From: Echinicola salinicaeni
GTDB taxonomy: Bacteria > Bacteroidota > Bacteroidia > Cytophagales > Cyclobacteriaceae
Assembly (NCBI RefSeq): GCF_014280965.1
Contig: NZ_JACODZ010000005.1
Coordinates: 1-64,000, forward strand
DNA: 64,000 nt
Direction: 5' to 3'
Positions within the stretch are counted from its first letter, which is position 1; each line of letters starts with the position of its first letter. Shown here piece after piece: positions 37,773 to 46,855 of the stretch. Position numbers and translations under genes: made by a program. The notes under the pieces were generated by a model that was not told the DNA's origin, did no database searches, and worked only from the letters and a program-made list of their open reading frames with translations.

Positions 37773-38738
37773 ATGATTTGGGCATATCCTAATGTTTCTT
37801 TGTTAACCATACTTGCAGTGATTTTCGCACTGCTTTACGCGGTATATTTGTATCGTTTTTATATTATCAATAAAAAGTTAAAGGTTAAAACTCACCGGCT
37901 TTTTCTGAAAATGGGCCTGAGAGTACTTTATTTTCTTTTGTTTTTGGTGGCCTTGGCGGGTCCTTCTGTGGGAAATGCCACTAAGGAAATCAAACAAGAA
38001 GGCAAGGATATATTTATTGCTATAGACCTTTCGCAGTCAATGAATGCCCAGGATATTGGTCCTTCAAGACTTCAAAGGGTGAAATTTGAGTTAAAAAACC
38101 TCATTAAGAATTTCAGCACCGACCGCATTGGATTAGTAATATTCAGTTCAGAGGCCTTTGTACAGTGTCCTTTGACCTTTGACCAAAATGTTCTGCAACT
38201 CCATTTAGATGGCTTGCATACTAACCTTGTCCCCAATTATGGGACAGATATTGCTGCTCCATTAGCCCTTGCCATTCAAAAGTTCAAAACAGATGAAAAC
38301 CAAGATCCAAAGTCAAAATCCATTGTATTAATAAGTGATGGAGAAAACTTTGGAGACAACCTTAACACCATTATTGACGACATGAAAGAAGAAGGCATTC
38401 GAGTATTCAGCCTTGGTGTGGGTACAGAAAAAGGAAGCACAATCCCTAAAGGAAACGGAGTAATCATGGATAAAAATTCCAGTGGCCCGGCGATCAGTAA
38501 GCTTTCAAGCAATACTTTGAAAAGGATTGCCAGTGAAACCAATGGCCAATATTTTGAAATCAGTAATAATACACAGGAAATCCCGCAGTTGATTACTGCA
38601 ATCGAAAAAGTAGAAGGCACCGTAACCGGATCAAGGACCGTGGAAGCCTCTGCTAATAAATATTTCTATTTCTTATTAGCGGCTTTGGGCTTGGCCTTAT
38701 TGGACATGGTCTTACCGCTTAGGACAATCAGTATGTAA
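37773..38738 (+). CDS. VWA domain membrane protein, BatA/BatB-like
   Basis: 321 residues. Membrane helices at about 8-28 and 51-66, then a von Willebrand A domain (about 78-275) with intact MIDAS: Asp85, Ser87, Ser89 in IDLSQSMNAQD, and a later SDGENFGDN. A third helix is near the C-terminus (about 300-316). This is the layout of the Bat (aerotolerance) proteins of Bacteroidota, which sit in the inner membrane with the VWA domain facing the periplasm. Two TPR genes follow, as in a bat operon, but moxR, DUF58, batD and batE are not in the window. Confidence 0.85.
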   Translation: MIWAYPNVSLLTILAVIFALLYAVYLYRFYIINKKLKVKTHRLFLKMGLRVLYFLLFLVALAGPSVGNATKEIKQEGKDIFIAIDLSQSMNAQDIGPSRLQRVKFELKNLIKNFSTDRIGLVIFSSEAFVQCPLTFDQNVLQLHLDGLHTNLVPNYGTDIAAPLALAIQKFKTDENQDPKSKSIVLISDGENFGDNLNTIIDDMKEEGIRVFSLGVGTEKGSTIPKGNGVIMDKNSSGPAISKLSSNTLKRIASETNGQYFEISNNTQEIPQLITAIEKVEGTVTGSRTVEASANKYFYFLLAALGLALLDMVLPLRTISM

Positions 38739-38757
38739 ATAGAGATTCCCTTAAACT

Positions 38758-39411
38758 ATGAATAAGATTATTCTGACCACACTTCTATTGATCCCTTCAT
38801 CCTGGAGCCAAATTTCAGAGAGGAATAATGCCATAGATAGTGCTGCTGAAAAATATAATAAAGCAGAATACGAGGAATCTGTGCGACAGCACCTGAGCTT
38901 ACTGAATGAATTTGGCATTACCGCTGAAGAAGCCAATTTTGATTTGGCCTTAAGTTATCAGTTCAATGAGCAGCAAGAAGAAGCGCAAAGGAAATTTCTC
39001 GAATTAAGTGCCGCCCAAAACAAATCCATCGCATCCTCTGCAGCCAATCAAAATGGTGTGTTACATGGCAGAAATGAAAAATATCAAGAAGCCCTGCAAG
39101 CCTTTAAAACGGCCTTGATAAAAGACCCAAACAATGATATTGCTCGTTATAACTATGAGCTATTGGCCAGATGGCTGGAAAAGAATGAAGACCAGCAAAA
39201 AGATCAGGAGCAGGATGAGAACCAAGATCAACAAGAACCATCCAATTATGCCAAGCGTATGAAAGCCCAAGCCGATGAACTCGTAGATCAGTTCAAATTT
39301 GGAGAAGCTTTGGATGTAATGAACAAGGCTTTGGAAATCGATGAAACTGTTTCACACTATCAGGAGTTTATTAAGAACTTAGGAGACATCAATGAAATCA
39401 ATGAAAATTAA
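38758..39411 (+). CDS. TPR-repeat protein, BatC/BatE-like, exported
   Basis: 217 residues. A short hydrophobic N-terminus (IILTTLLLIPSSWSQ) looks like a signal peptide. TPR motifs are seen at about 25-140 (AAEKYNKAEYEESV; EKYQEALQAFKTALIKDPNN), followed by a Q/E/D-rich linker (about 145-160) and a final TPR (FGEALDVMNKALEIDE). It starts 19 bases after the VWA gene and its end overlaps the next gene by 20 bases, so the three are one unit. TPR partners of Bat proteins are thought to bind the VWA proteins in the periplasm. Confidence 0.82.
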   Translation: MNKIILTTLLLIPSSWSQISERNNAIDSAAEKYNKAEYEESVRQHLSLLNEFGITAEEANFDLALSYQFNEQQEEAQRKFLELSAAQNKSIASSAANQNGVLHGRNEKYQEALQAFKTALIKDPNNDIARYNYELLARWLEKNEDQQKDQEQDENQDQQEPSNYAKRMKAQADELVDQFKFGEALDVMNKALEIDETVSHYQEFIKNLGDINEINEN

Positions 39412-40057
39412 AATAATTTGTTTTTCTATTGGCCTATTGGTTTTCAGCCTAGTTGTCAAAACAGCACAGGCCCAAACTGCCATGGCCTATTTTAACCAAG
39501 CAGCCAAGCAATATGTAAATACTGATTATGCCAAACTGGGAGAAACATTACAAGAAGGCTTGCAAAAGTTTCCTAATGACCCCAAGCTCAACGCGCTAAA
39601 GGATAAACTCCAAGATGATCAGGAAAAAGAAAACCAAGATCAAAAGGAGCAAAATAAAGAGCAGCAGCAAAATCAGCAAAACCAAGACCAGCAACAAGAG
39701 GGCGATCAAAACCAAGACCAACAGGACCAGCAACAGCAAGAAAAAGAATCCCAGGATGGACAGGGTGAAGAACAAACCCAAGAAGATGGTGCTGAGGAAT
39801 CTGAGAAGATGGATGAAAAACGTGGAGAAAAATCAGATCGCCAAGATACCTCTGAGGAAAAATCAACACAAGAAAGTGATTTGACAGAGCGTGAAAAGGC
39901 CATGGAGGAGCTCAAGCAGAAATTACAACAAATGAATATTTCACCAGAGCAGGCAGAGCAAATCCTGGATGCTATGAATAATGCGGAAATGCAATATATT
40001 CAGCAAACCAGGAAAAAGGCAACGAAGCGACCTGACAAAAATCTTCCTGACTGGTAA
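39392..40057 (+). CDS. TPR protein with long Gln/Glu/Asp-rich linker, BatC-like
   Basis: 221 residues. The start is ATG 39392 (overlapping the previous gene by 20 bases); ATG 39401 is an alternative. A signal peptide ends TAQAQ. A short TPR at about 32-65 (AYFNQAAKQYVNTDYAKL) is followed by a 100-residue low-complexity segment rich in Q, E, D and K (about 75-165), then a coiled-coil-like helix (AMEELKQKLQQMNISPEQ). BatC proteins have this plan. The Gln-rich DNA makes opposite-strand frames look open but they are not genes. Confidence 0.82.
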   Translation: MKSMKIKIICFSIGLLVFSLVVKTAQAQTAMAYFNQAAKQYVNTDYAKLGETLQEGLQKFPNDPKLNALKDKLQDDQEKENQDQKEQNKEQQQNQQNQDQQQEGDQNQDQQDQQQQEKESQDGQGEEQTQEDGAEESEKMDEKRGEKSDRQDTSEEKSTQESDLTEREKAMEELKQKLQQMNISPEQAEQILDAMNNAEMQYIQQTRKKATKRPDKNLPDW

Positions 40058-40094
40058 TTGATAAATTTCTATGACCCTATAACCTTAAACCCAA

Positions 40095-41276
40095 ATGAAA
40101 GAAGTTTATATCATCTCTGCTGTCAGAACTCCCTTGGGGAGTTTTGGAGGAAAATTATCAGGACTGAGTGCTATTGAATTAGGTGCTCAGGCGATAAAAG
40201 GAGCCTTAAAGGCCGCTCAAATTCAACCAGAAGCTGTTCAAGAGGTGCTCATGGGAAATGTCCTTTCCGCCAACTTAGGACAAGCTCCTGCACGCCAAGC
40301 ATCATTGGGTGCAGGCATCAATTATAATGTTCCCTGCACCACAGTGAACAAGGTCTGTTCTTCTGGTATGAAATCTGTCATGTTTGCTGCCCAATCCATC
40401 ATGTGTGGACAAAACGATATTATGGTAGCTGGAGGAATGGAAAGCATGTCCAATGTCCCCTACTATATTCCCAAAGCGCGTTTCGGCTATAAATTCGGTA
40501 ACGCTGAATTGATAGATGGTTTGGCCAAGGATGGCTTGCATGAAGTGTATTATGATTTTCCAATGGGAAATTGTGCTGAAAATACTGCAAAACACATGAA
40601 TATCTCTCGTGAAGCACAGGACCAATATGCCATCCAATCCTATCAGCGCTCTGCCGAAGCTTGGAAAAACGGCTATTTTAAAGATGAAGTTATCCCAGTT
40701 GAGATAAAAGACCGAAAAGGCCAAAGTATATTCATCGATGAAGATGAGGAGTTCAAAAATGTCATATTTGAAAAAATCCCGAACCTAAGACCAGTTTTTA
40801 ACAAAGAAGGTACTGTAACTGCAGCTAATGCATCAACCATGAATGATGGAGCAGCTGCTTTAGTATTGGTAAGTAAAGAGAAAGCCGAGGAGTTGGGATT
40901 AATACCCATTGCCAAAATATTAGGCTTTGCGGATGCTGCCAGAGATCCAATATGGTTTACTACTGCCCCTGCCCTAGCCATACCAAAAGCCATAGAAAAT
41001 GCAGGTTTAAAAAGTGCTGATATTGACTTTTATGAAATCAATGAAGCCTTTTCAGCAGTAGCTTTGGCCAATCAGGAACAACTGAATCTGTCTCCAGATC
41101 AATTGAATGTTTTTGGAGGAGCTGTCTCTTTGGGGCATCCTTTAGGGGCTTCTGGTGCAAGGATACTGGCTACCTTAAGCTCAGTATTAAATCATAAAAA
41201 GGGTAAAATTGGTGTAGCGGGTATTTGCAATGGTGGCGGAGGTGCATCTGCCATGGTTATTCAAAACCTTAGATAA
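40095..41276 (+). CDS. Acetyl-CoA C-acetyltransferase (thiolase)
   Basis: 393 residues, the normal thiolase length. It condenses or splits acetyl-CoA and acetoacetyl-CoA. The nucleophile is Cys88 in VNKVCSSGMKSV; GMESMSNVPYY, NEAFSAVA (catalytic Asn), GHPLGASGAR (catalytic His) and CNGGGGASAM (second Cys) are intact. It could serve fatty-acid or amino-acid breakdown, or ketone-body or isoprenoid use; the neighbours do not decide. Confidence 0.95.
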   Translation: MKEVYIISAVRTPLGSFGGKLSGLSAIELGAQAIKGALKAAQIQPEAVQEVLMGNVLSANLGQAPARQASLGAGINYNVPCTTVNKVCSSGMKSVMFAAQSIMCGQNDIMVAGGMESMSNVPYYIPKARFGYKFGNAELIDGLAKDGLHEVYYDFPMGNCAENTAKHMNISREAQDQYAIQSYQRSAEAWKNGYFKDEVIPVEIKDRKGQSIFIDEDEEFKNVIFEKIPNLRPVFNKEGTVTAANASTMNDGAAALVLVSKEKAEELGLIPIAKILGFADAARDPIWFTTAPALAIPKAIENAGLKSADIDFYEINEAFSAVALANQEQLNLSPDQLNVFGGAVSLGHPLGASGARILATLSSVLNHKKGKIGVAGICNGGGGASAMVIQNLR

Positions 41277-41299
41277 AATTTCACCTTTCTATTTCTCCT

Positions 41300-42607
41300 A
41301 TGAAAATCAAACTTTTTCCTGTCTTAACCCTCCTCATAATTAATGGCACCATGCTCTTTGGTCAAGAAAAGGTAACCACCTATTATGATCTGGAAAAAAG
41401 CCAAATCAAGGAGGAATACAAAATGAAAGATGGCCAAATCTCCGGCCCCTATAAATTATATTACGAAAATGGCGCCTTGCAAACAGCAGGGCATTGGAAA
41501 GATGGAAAAAGGGAAGGCCTCTTTGTATACTATTCCCCAGAAAGAAAAGACACTATTAAAGTCATCAACTTTCGAGAGGATAAAAGAGAAGGCGAGTCTT
41601 ATTCTTATGACCTGGATGGAAATTTAATTCAAATCGCCCACTTTAATGCTGATGTTCTGGAAGGAGAAATGAGCACCTATTATCCTGATGGTCCCATAAA
41701 ACAAAAGACAAGCTTTTTTGCCAATAAACCCCATGGACAGAGCATTCAATATTTTCCTTCGGGAGAGGTGATGAACATTGCCAACTATGAATATGGGGTA
41801 CTGAATGGAATTTTCAAGACATTCTATGAAAATGGCCAGCTTTCTTCTATTGAATACTATGATAAAGGACAATTAGATGGAGAATTAATCGCCTACTTCC
41901 CCAGTGGGGAGTTAGAAGAAAAAGCCATATACAAGGATGGTCAACAAAACGGTGAATTCATCAGCTATTTTGAAAACGGAACGGTAGCCCAAAAAGGGCA
42001 ATACAAAAAAGGAAAACCAGAAGGCAAATTCCAGTCATTTTACAATACAGGCCAACTTAGGGAAGTGGCGGAGTACAAAAACGGAATCCCCACAGGTCAA
42101 CAAATCATTAATTTCCCCTCTGGAAATAAAGCAGAAATCATCTCCTACAATAAAGACGGAGGAAAAATCAGACACGAATTTTTCCATGAGAATGGTGAAA
42201 TCCACAAAATCATCAAATTCACCAATAAGCTCCCAGAGGGAATCGTGAATGTTTATGATGAAAAAGGAAATCGAATAGAAATCATCCCATACAAACAAGG
42301 GCAATGGGATGGAACTTATCAACGTTTCGATAAAAATGGACAAATATTATTAGAAGGGAATTTCAAGGCAGGACTGAAACATGGAGAGGAAAAAATATAT
42401 TATCCCAATGGAAAATTAAAAACCATTACCACTTATGATTTGGATTGGAAATTGGGGCCATATAAATATTTTGAAGAAAATGGTCAGCTCAAGGAAGAAG
42501 GAACCTATTGGTACAATAAAAAATACCAGGAATGGAAATACTTTGACCAAGATGGAGACATCTTAAAAACAGAAATTTTCAACAAAGAAGGTAAATTAAT
42601 TAAATAA
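41300..42607 (+). CDS. Exported MORN-type repeat protein (YwqK family)
   Basis: 435 residues. A signal peptide ends TMLFGQ (residue 22). The rest is about 15 repeats of 22-24 residues with the MORN_2 pattern Y-x-NG-x-L..G-x-(Y/F)-K-x-G-x-x-(D/E)-G (for example YYENGALQTAGHWKDGKREG, FYENGQLSSIEYYDKGQLDG). Such proteins are often labelled YwqK antitoxin-like, but here there is no toxin gene and the signal peptide points to the cell surface. The role is probably scaffold or surface binding. Confidence 0.85.
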   Translation: MKIKLFPVLTLLIINGTMLFGQEKVTTYYDLEKSQIKEEYKMKDGQISGPYKLYYENGALQTAGHWKDGKREGLFVYYSPERKDTIKVINFREDKREGESYSYDLDGNLIQIAHFNADVLEGEMSTYYPDGPIKQKTSFFANKPHGQSIQYFPSGEVMNIANYEYGVLNGIFKTFYENGQLSSIEYYDKGQLDGELIAYFPSGELEEKAIYKDGQQNGEFISYFENGTVAQKGQYKKGKPEGKFQSFYNTGQLREVAEYKNGIPTGQQIINFPSGNKAEIISYNKDGGKIRHEFFHENGEIHKIIKFTNKLPEGIVNVYDEKGNRIEIIPYKQGQWDGTYQRFDKNGQILLEGNFKAGLKHGEEKIYYPNGKLKTITTYDLDWKLGPYKYFEENGQLKEEGTYWYNKKYQEWKYFDQDGDILKTEIFNKEGKLIK

Positions 42608-42729
42608 TTTTAGGGAGAAAGAAAGGTAAAAAAAATGCTAACCCCTATTTTTGTTATTCAAAATTTTATTGATCGAATTAATCCTCCTATCTGGTTTTTA
42701 CCTATTGGAAAAATAAAAATAGCATTGTC

Positions 42730-43665
42730 ATGAACACAGCAATAAAAGAAACCCATTTTGAATTCCCTGAACAAACTGGATTCTATAAGGGAAAAGTTAG
42801 GGATGTTTATATGTTTGAGGACAAGATTGCCGTAGTGGCATCAGACAGGATCTCAGCTTTTGATGTTGTCCTTCCGCTACCTATCCCTTTTAAAGGACAA
42901 GTACTCAACCAGATAGCAGCAAAGTTCTTAAAAGCTACTTCAGACATTGTTCCCAATTGGGTTACATCCACACCAGATCCGAATGTAACTATTGGAAAGA
43001 AATGTGAACCTTTCAAGGTAGAAATGGTTATTAGAGGATATCTTGCAGGCCATGCATGGAGAGAATATAGGGATGGTAAACGCAGCATTTGTGGTGTAAG
43101 CTTGCCTGAAGGGCTAAAAGAAAATGACAAACTTCCTGAACCCATCATCACTCCAACGACCAAGGCTGACGAAGGTCATGATGAAGACATCAGTAGAGAA
43201 GATATCTTGGCCAAGGGGATTGTAAGTGCTGAAGATTATAGCATTCTAGAAAAATACACCCGGGCACTTTTCCTTAGGGGAACAGAAATGGCCGCAGCAA
43301 TGGGATTGATTCTTGTGGACACCAAATATGAATTTGGTAAGTACCATGGAGAAATTTTATTGATTGATGAAGTACATACTCCTGATTCCTCTAGGTACTT
43401 CTATGCAGAAGGCTATGAGGCCAATCAAGAAGCAAATCAAGCTCAAAAACAACTTTCAAAAGAATTTGTTAGACAATGGTTGATTTCCAATGGTTTCCAA
43501 GGCAAGGAAGGGCAAACTGTCCCCAATATGCCAAATAATATTGTAAATGATATTTCGGAACGTTATATTGAGCTTTACGAGCAAATTACTGGAGAAACCT
43601 TTGTCAAGGCAGACAATAACAATATGATGGAACGTATAAAATCTTCCATTGCAGAAAACATATAA
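42730..43665 (+). CDS. purC: Phosphoribosylaminoimidazole-succinocarboxamide synthase
   Basis: 311 residues. It joins aspartate to CAIR with ATP in purine synthesis. Motifs: [20 protein letters not shown] (18-37), [38 protein letters not shown] and [14 protein letters not shown] are all as in the family. The long form (over 300 residues) is the eukaryote-like type found in this phylum. No other purine gene is adjacent. Confidence 0.97.
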   Translation: MNTAIKETHFEFPEQTGFYKGKVRDVYMFEDKIAVVASDRISAFDVVLPLPIPFKGQVLNQIAAKFLKATSDIVPNWVTSTPDPNVTIGKKCEPFKVEMVIRGYLAGHAWREYRDGKRSICGVSLPEGLKENDKLPEPIITPTTKADEGHDEDISREDILAKGIVSAEDYSILEKYTRALFLRGTEMAAAMGLILVDTKYEFGKYHGEILLIDEVHTPDSSRYFYAEGYEANQEANQAQKQLSKEFVRQWLISNGFQGKEGQTVPNMPNNIVNDISERYIELYEQITGETFVKADNNNMMERIKSSIAENI

Positions 43666-43730
43666 TAGAAGAAATATCAAAAGTAATTAGGCCATTAATC
43701 ATGAATGGCAAAATTTGTAAGTAAATTCCC

Positions 43731-44108
43731 ATGAAATACTCAGTAGATAAAAAAGAGCAGTTTGTAGTTTTCACCCTATTGGAAGAAAAGCTTGACTCTC
43801 CCCTTTCCCCTGCATTAAAGTCAGAACTATTAACCGTTCATGCAGAGGGATACCGCAATTTGGTATTGGATATGAGTCAGGTGAAGTATGCTGATTCCAG
43901 CGGATTAAGTGCGCTCCTTGTCGGTCACAGAACTTACACCGAAGATGGGGGCATCTTCATCATCTCTGCACCTCAGGAGCATGTAAACAAACTTATCAAA
44001 ATCTCCATGCTGGATAAAGTGTTAACTATCGTGGATTCTCAAGAAGAAGCCGCAGATGCTATATTTATGCATGAAATCAAAGGGAGTGAAGAAGAAGAGG
44101 GCAACTAA
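43731..44108 (+). CDS. STAS domain protein (anti-sigma factor antagonist-like)
   Basis: 125 residues, a single STAS domain. The helix with the phosphorylatable serine is YADSSGLSALLVG (Ser56 or Ser57), in line with SpoIIAA. The last 20 residues are acidic. Such proteins bind an anti-sigma kinase, but none is nearby. Its TAA is two bases before the TTG start of RNase Z. Confidence 0.9.
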   Translation: MKYSVDKKEQFVVFTLLEEKLDSPLSPALKSELLTVHAEGYRNLVLDMSQVKYADSSGLSALLVGHRTYTEDGGIFIISAPQEHVNKLIKISMLDKVLTIVDSQEEAADAIFMHEIKGSEEEEGN

Positions 44109-44110
44109 AT

Positions 44111-45025
44111 TTGGAATTCACAGTAACCATTTTAGGCGCCAATTCTGCGGTCCCTGCACATGACAGGCATCAAACCTCTCAAATAATCAATGTGGGCAAT
44201 GACCTGCTTATGATAGATTGTGGGGAGGCCAGTCAAATACAACTTCAAAGATATAAAGTTAAATCTTCAAAGATTAAGCACATCTTTATATCACATTTAC
44301 ATGGAGATCATTACCTCGGACTGATGGGAGTGATCTCCACTTTTCATTTAAACAAACGGACAGCCCCACTGACCATCTATGGTCCACAAGGACTGGATGA
44401 AATTATCACCACACAACTAAGGTACGGTAATACCCATTTAAACTATCCGCTCAAGTTCGTTCCTACCAATCCAAAAAACAAAGAACTATTAGTGGATGCA
44501 AAAAAGTACCAGGTATTTAGCTTCCCTCTCAAACACCGATTGCCCTGCACTGGCTTTTATATCATTGAGAAAAGAGGCCTGCGAAACCTTATCAAGGAAC
44601 AGCTATTGGCTCATCCAATAGGGATTGAGGCCATTAATACCCTAAAAAGTGGAAAGGATTTTAAAGATGTGAATGGCAAAATCATTTATAAGGTAGAAGA
44701 ATTTGCCTATCCTGCCCCTCCTTTGCGCCGATATGCTTTTTGTTCTGACACCATCTATGACCCAAGTTTAGTACCTTATATACAGGGTGCTGACTTACTT
44801 TATCATGAAGCTACATTTATGGAGAATGAAGCCTATAGAGCATCTCTCACCTTTCACAGTACAGCTAAACAAGCTGCAAGTATTGCAAAAGAGGCTAATG
44901 TAAAAAAATTGCTCTTGGGACATTATTCAACAAGATATCAAGACTTGGAGCCTTTATTGAGCGAGGCAAAAGATATATTTCCCTGCTGTGAGCTAAGTAT
45001 TGAAGGTGAAACTTATACTGTTTAA
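44111..45025 (+). CDS. rnz: Ribonuclease Z
   Basis: 304 residues. It cuts the 3' trailer of tRNA precursors. The metallo-beta-lactamase zinc motif is SHLHGDH (61-67: His62, His64, Asp66, His67); FCSDTIYD near residue 212 and LLGHYSTRY near residue 274 supply the other ligands. No ATG fits: the frame begins with TTG at 44111, two bases after the STAS stop, so translational coupling is likely. Confidence 0.95.
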   Translation: MEFTVTILGANSAVPAHDRHQTSQIINVGNDLLMIDCGEASQIQLQRYKVKSSKIKHIFISHLHGDHYLGLMGVISTFHLNKRTAPLTIYGPQGLDEIITTQLRYGNTHLNYPLKFVPTNPKNKELLVDAKKYQVFSFPLKHRLPCTGFYIIEKRGLRNLIKEQLLAHPIGIEAINTLKSGKDFKDVNGKIIYKVEEFAYPAPPLRRYAFCSDTIYDPSLVPYIQGADLLYHEATFMENEAYRASLTFHSTAKQAASIAKEANVKKLLLGHYSTRYQDLEPLLSEAKDIFPCCELSIEGETYTV

Positions 45026-45031
45026 TCAAAT

Positions 45032-45835
45032 ATGGAAATGCAAGCGGATAATTCTTTCCACAACAAAAAAACCAACCTTTTCATCATCCTAAGTGGCATC
45101 TTTCTTACCAATGCTATTTTGGCAGAAATAATCGGAGTAAAAATTTTTTCCGGCGAAGCTACCTTGGGACTCAAGCCTGCCAATATTAGTTTTTTTGGGG
45201 AATATGTCCTGGACTTCAACCTGACAGCCGGGGCATTGTTATGGCCTGTAGTTTTTATCACTACAGATATTATCAATGAATACTTTGGAAAGAAAGGTGT
45301 AAGAAAAATCAGTTTTCTCACTGCTGGCTTTGTTGCCTATATTTTTATAGCCATTGCAATAATAACCAACCTTCCACCTGCTCAGTTTTGGCTGGAAGTA
45401 AACAACACCAGCCCAGATGGTACTCCCTTTGATATCGATTATGCCTTTAACACGATTTTCAGACAAGGTTTAGGTATTATCATAGGAAGTTTGACAGCCT
45501 TCCTATTGGGACAGCTGATCGATGTTTTTGTTTTTCAAAAACTAAGAAAGGTTACTGGTGCAAAAATGATATGGCTCAGGGCCACTGGCTCCACATTGGT
45601 TTCCCAATTAATTGATTCTTTTGTCGTCTTGGGGATTGCTTTCTATGTGTTTGGTAACTGGTCCATAGAACAATTGATTGCTGTAGGCATTATCAATTAT
45701 ATCTATAAATTCACTGTAGCTATTGTCCTCACGCCATTACTTTACCTTGCCCATGACATCATTGACAAATACCTGGGTAAGGAATCTTCTGAGAAAATGA
45801 TGGAGGAAGCCGCATCCGACACCTCCTTTTTATGA
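45032..45835 (+). CDS. Queuosine precursor transporter, YhhQ family
   Basis: 267 residues with about seven membrane helices. It imports queuosine precursors (preQ0/preQ1) for tRNA modification. Motifs: FFLTNAILAEIIGVKIFSG-like N-terminus (ILSGIFLTNAILAEIIGVK), WPVVFITTDIINEYFGKKG, and RQGLGIIIGSLTAFLLGQ, all of the family. queA, acting later in this pathway, is at the right end of the window. It starts six bases after rnz and converges with the bile-acid-symporter gene. Confidence 0.92.
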   Translation: MEMQADNSFHNKKTNLFIILSGIFLTNAILAEIIGVKIFSGEATLGLKPANISFFGEYVLDFNLTAGALLWPVVFITTDIINEYFGKKGVRKISFLTAGFVAYIFIAIAIITNLPPAQFWLEVNNTSPDGTPFDIDYAFNTIFRQGLGIIIGSLTAFLLGQLIDVFVFQKLRKVTGAKMIWLRATGSTLVSQLIDSFVVLGIAFYVFGNWSIEQLIAVGIINYIYKFTVAIVLTPLLYLAHDIIDKYLGKESSEKMMEEAASDTSFL

Positions 45836-45840
45836 TGAAA

Positions 45841-46842
45841 CTAGGTGGTAGCGGGCACTTCTTTCCTGTCTGCCAGCTGCTGGGCAATTATGCTTCCCAT
45901 CACCAGCTGCAAAGCATGATAAAGCATTACCGGAAGTAAAATAACACCAAAAGTCACTGGATCTGGAAAAAGGACCTTTCCCATAGCAGCGCCTTGAATC
46001 AAGGATTTCTTGGATCCACAAAATAATACTGTAATCTGGTCTGCCCTATCAAACCCCAATGCCTTACCTATCCCAAACATTGCCAATGCCATGACAAGAA
46101 AAAGTAGGAGCATCAATGACCCCAGGCCAAGCAAGAAAGCCCAGCTTTCACCTTCAAACATCCCCTGTCCCACTGCTGCTGAAAAAGCTGAAAATACAAT
46201 CATCAAGATGATGGATTGATCAATGTATTTCAACAATGCACCATACCTATTGACGAATTTACCCAAGAGTCTGTGAAGTAAAAACCCGGCCACTACAGGA
46301 AACAATACTTGCAAGCTCAATTGCCAAAAAGTATCGATCAAATCAAAGCTCATATTGCTACCTTTCAAAAACAACTCCATCCATACCGGTGTGATAAATA
46401 TTCCAACAATACTGGAAATGCTAGCATTGAATATAGCTGCGGGGACATTACCGCCTGCGATGGAGACCATAACGACCGAGGCAGATACTGTAGAAGGCAA
46501 TGCAGAAAGATAAAATGCGCCCAACCAGATATTGCTATCTTCCTCTCCAAAAACACTTTTGACCAACAATACAACTACAGGAAATACCAGAAAGGTAGTA
46601 GACTGTATCAATAGATGAAGTTTCCAATTCGATAGACCTGTTTTCAATTTGACAGGATCCATTTTCACTCCATAAAAGAAAAAAATAAAGGACACCCCAT
46701 AATGGGTAATCTCTTTAAATGGAATAACACTATCTGCACTTCCCCACTCCGGAAATAAATTGGCCAATAAAATAGTCCCCATTAAGGCTAAAAAAAAGCC
46801 ATTTAAGCCCGCCTTAACAATCACTTTCTTCAATTTGGTCAT
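45841..46842 (-). CDS. Bile acid:sodium symporter family protein (SBF-like)
   Basis: 333 residues with 9-10 membrane helices. The family carries organic anions with sodium; bile acid itself is unlikely in this setting. The pattern FFFYGVKMDP, LSALPSTVSASVVMVSIAGGN, and FCGSKKSLIQGAAMGKVLF, with the KKSLIQG of the YfeH/DUF branch, is characteristic. It is the second gene after the TrmH gene on the minus strand with 13 bases between, so the two may be co-transcribed. The substrate is unknown. Confidence 0.88.
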   Translation of the reverse strand: MTKLKKVIVKAGLNGFFLALMGTILLANLFPEWGSADSVIPFKEITHYGVSFIFFFYGVKMDPVKLKTGLSNWKLHLLIQSTTFLVFPVVVLLVKSVFGEEDSNIWLGAFYLSALPSTVSASVVMVSIAGGNVPAAIFNASISSIVGIFITPVWMELFLKGSNMSFDLIDTFWQLSLQVLFPVVAGFLLHRLLGKFVNRYGALLKYIDQSIILMIVFSAFSAAVGQGMFEGESWAFLLGLGSLMLLLFLVMALAMFGIGKALGFDRADQITVLFCGSKKSLIQGAAMGKVLFPDPVTFGVILLPVMLYHALQLVMGSIIAQQLADRKEVPATT

Positions 46843-46855
46843 CTAATTATCTATA

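Noticed and set aside
39588-39915. Open frames on the opposite strand and other phase of the Gln/Glu-rich TPR gene, rich in Leu/Val or Lys/Arg.
   Set aside because: They arise from the CAA/GAA-rich repeats of the real gene, which has the signal peptide and TPR.
41300-42607. MORN repeats as evidence of a toxin-antitoxin module.
   Set aside because: No toxin gene is adjacent and the protein carries a signal peptide.
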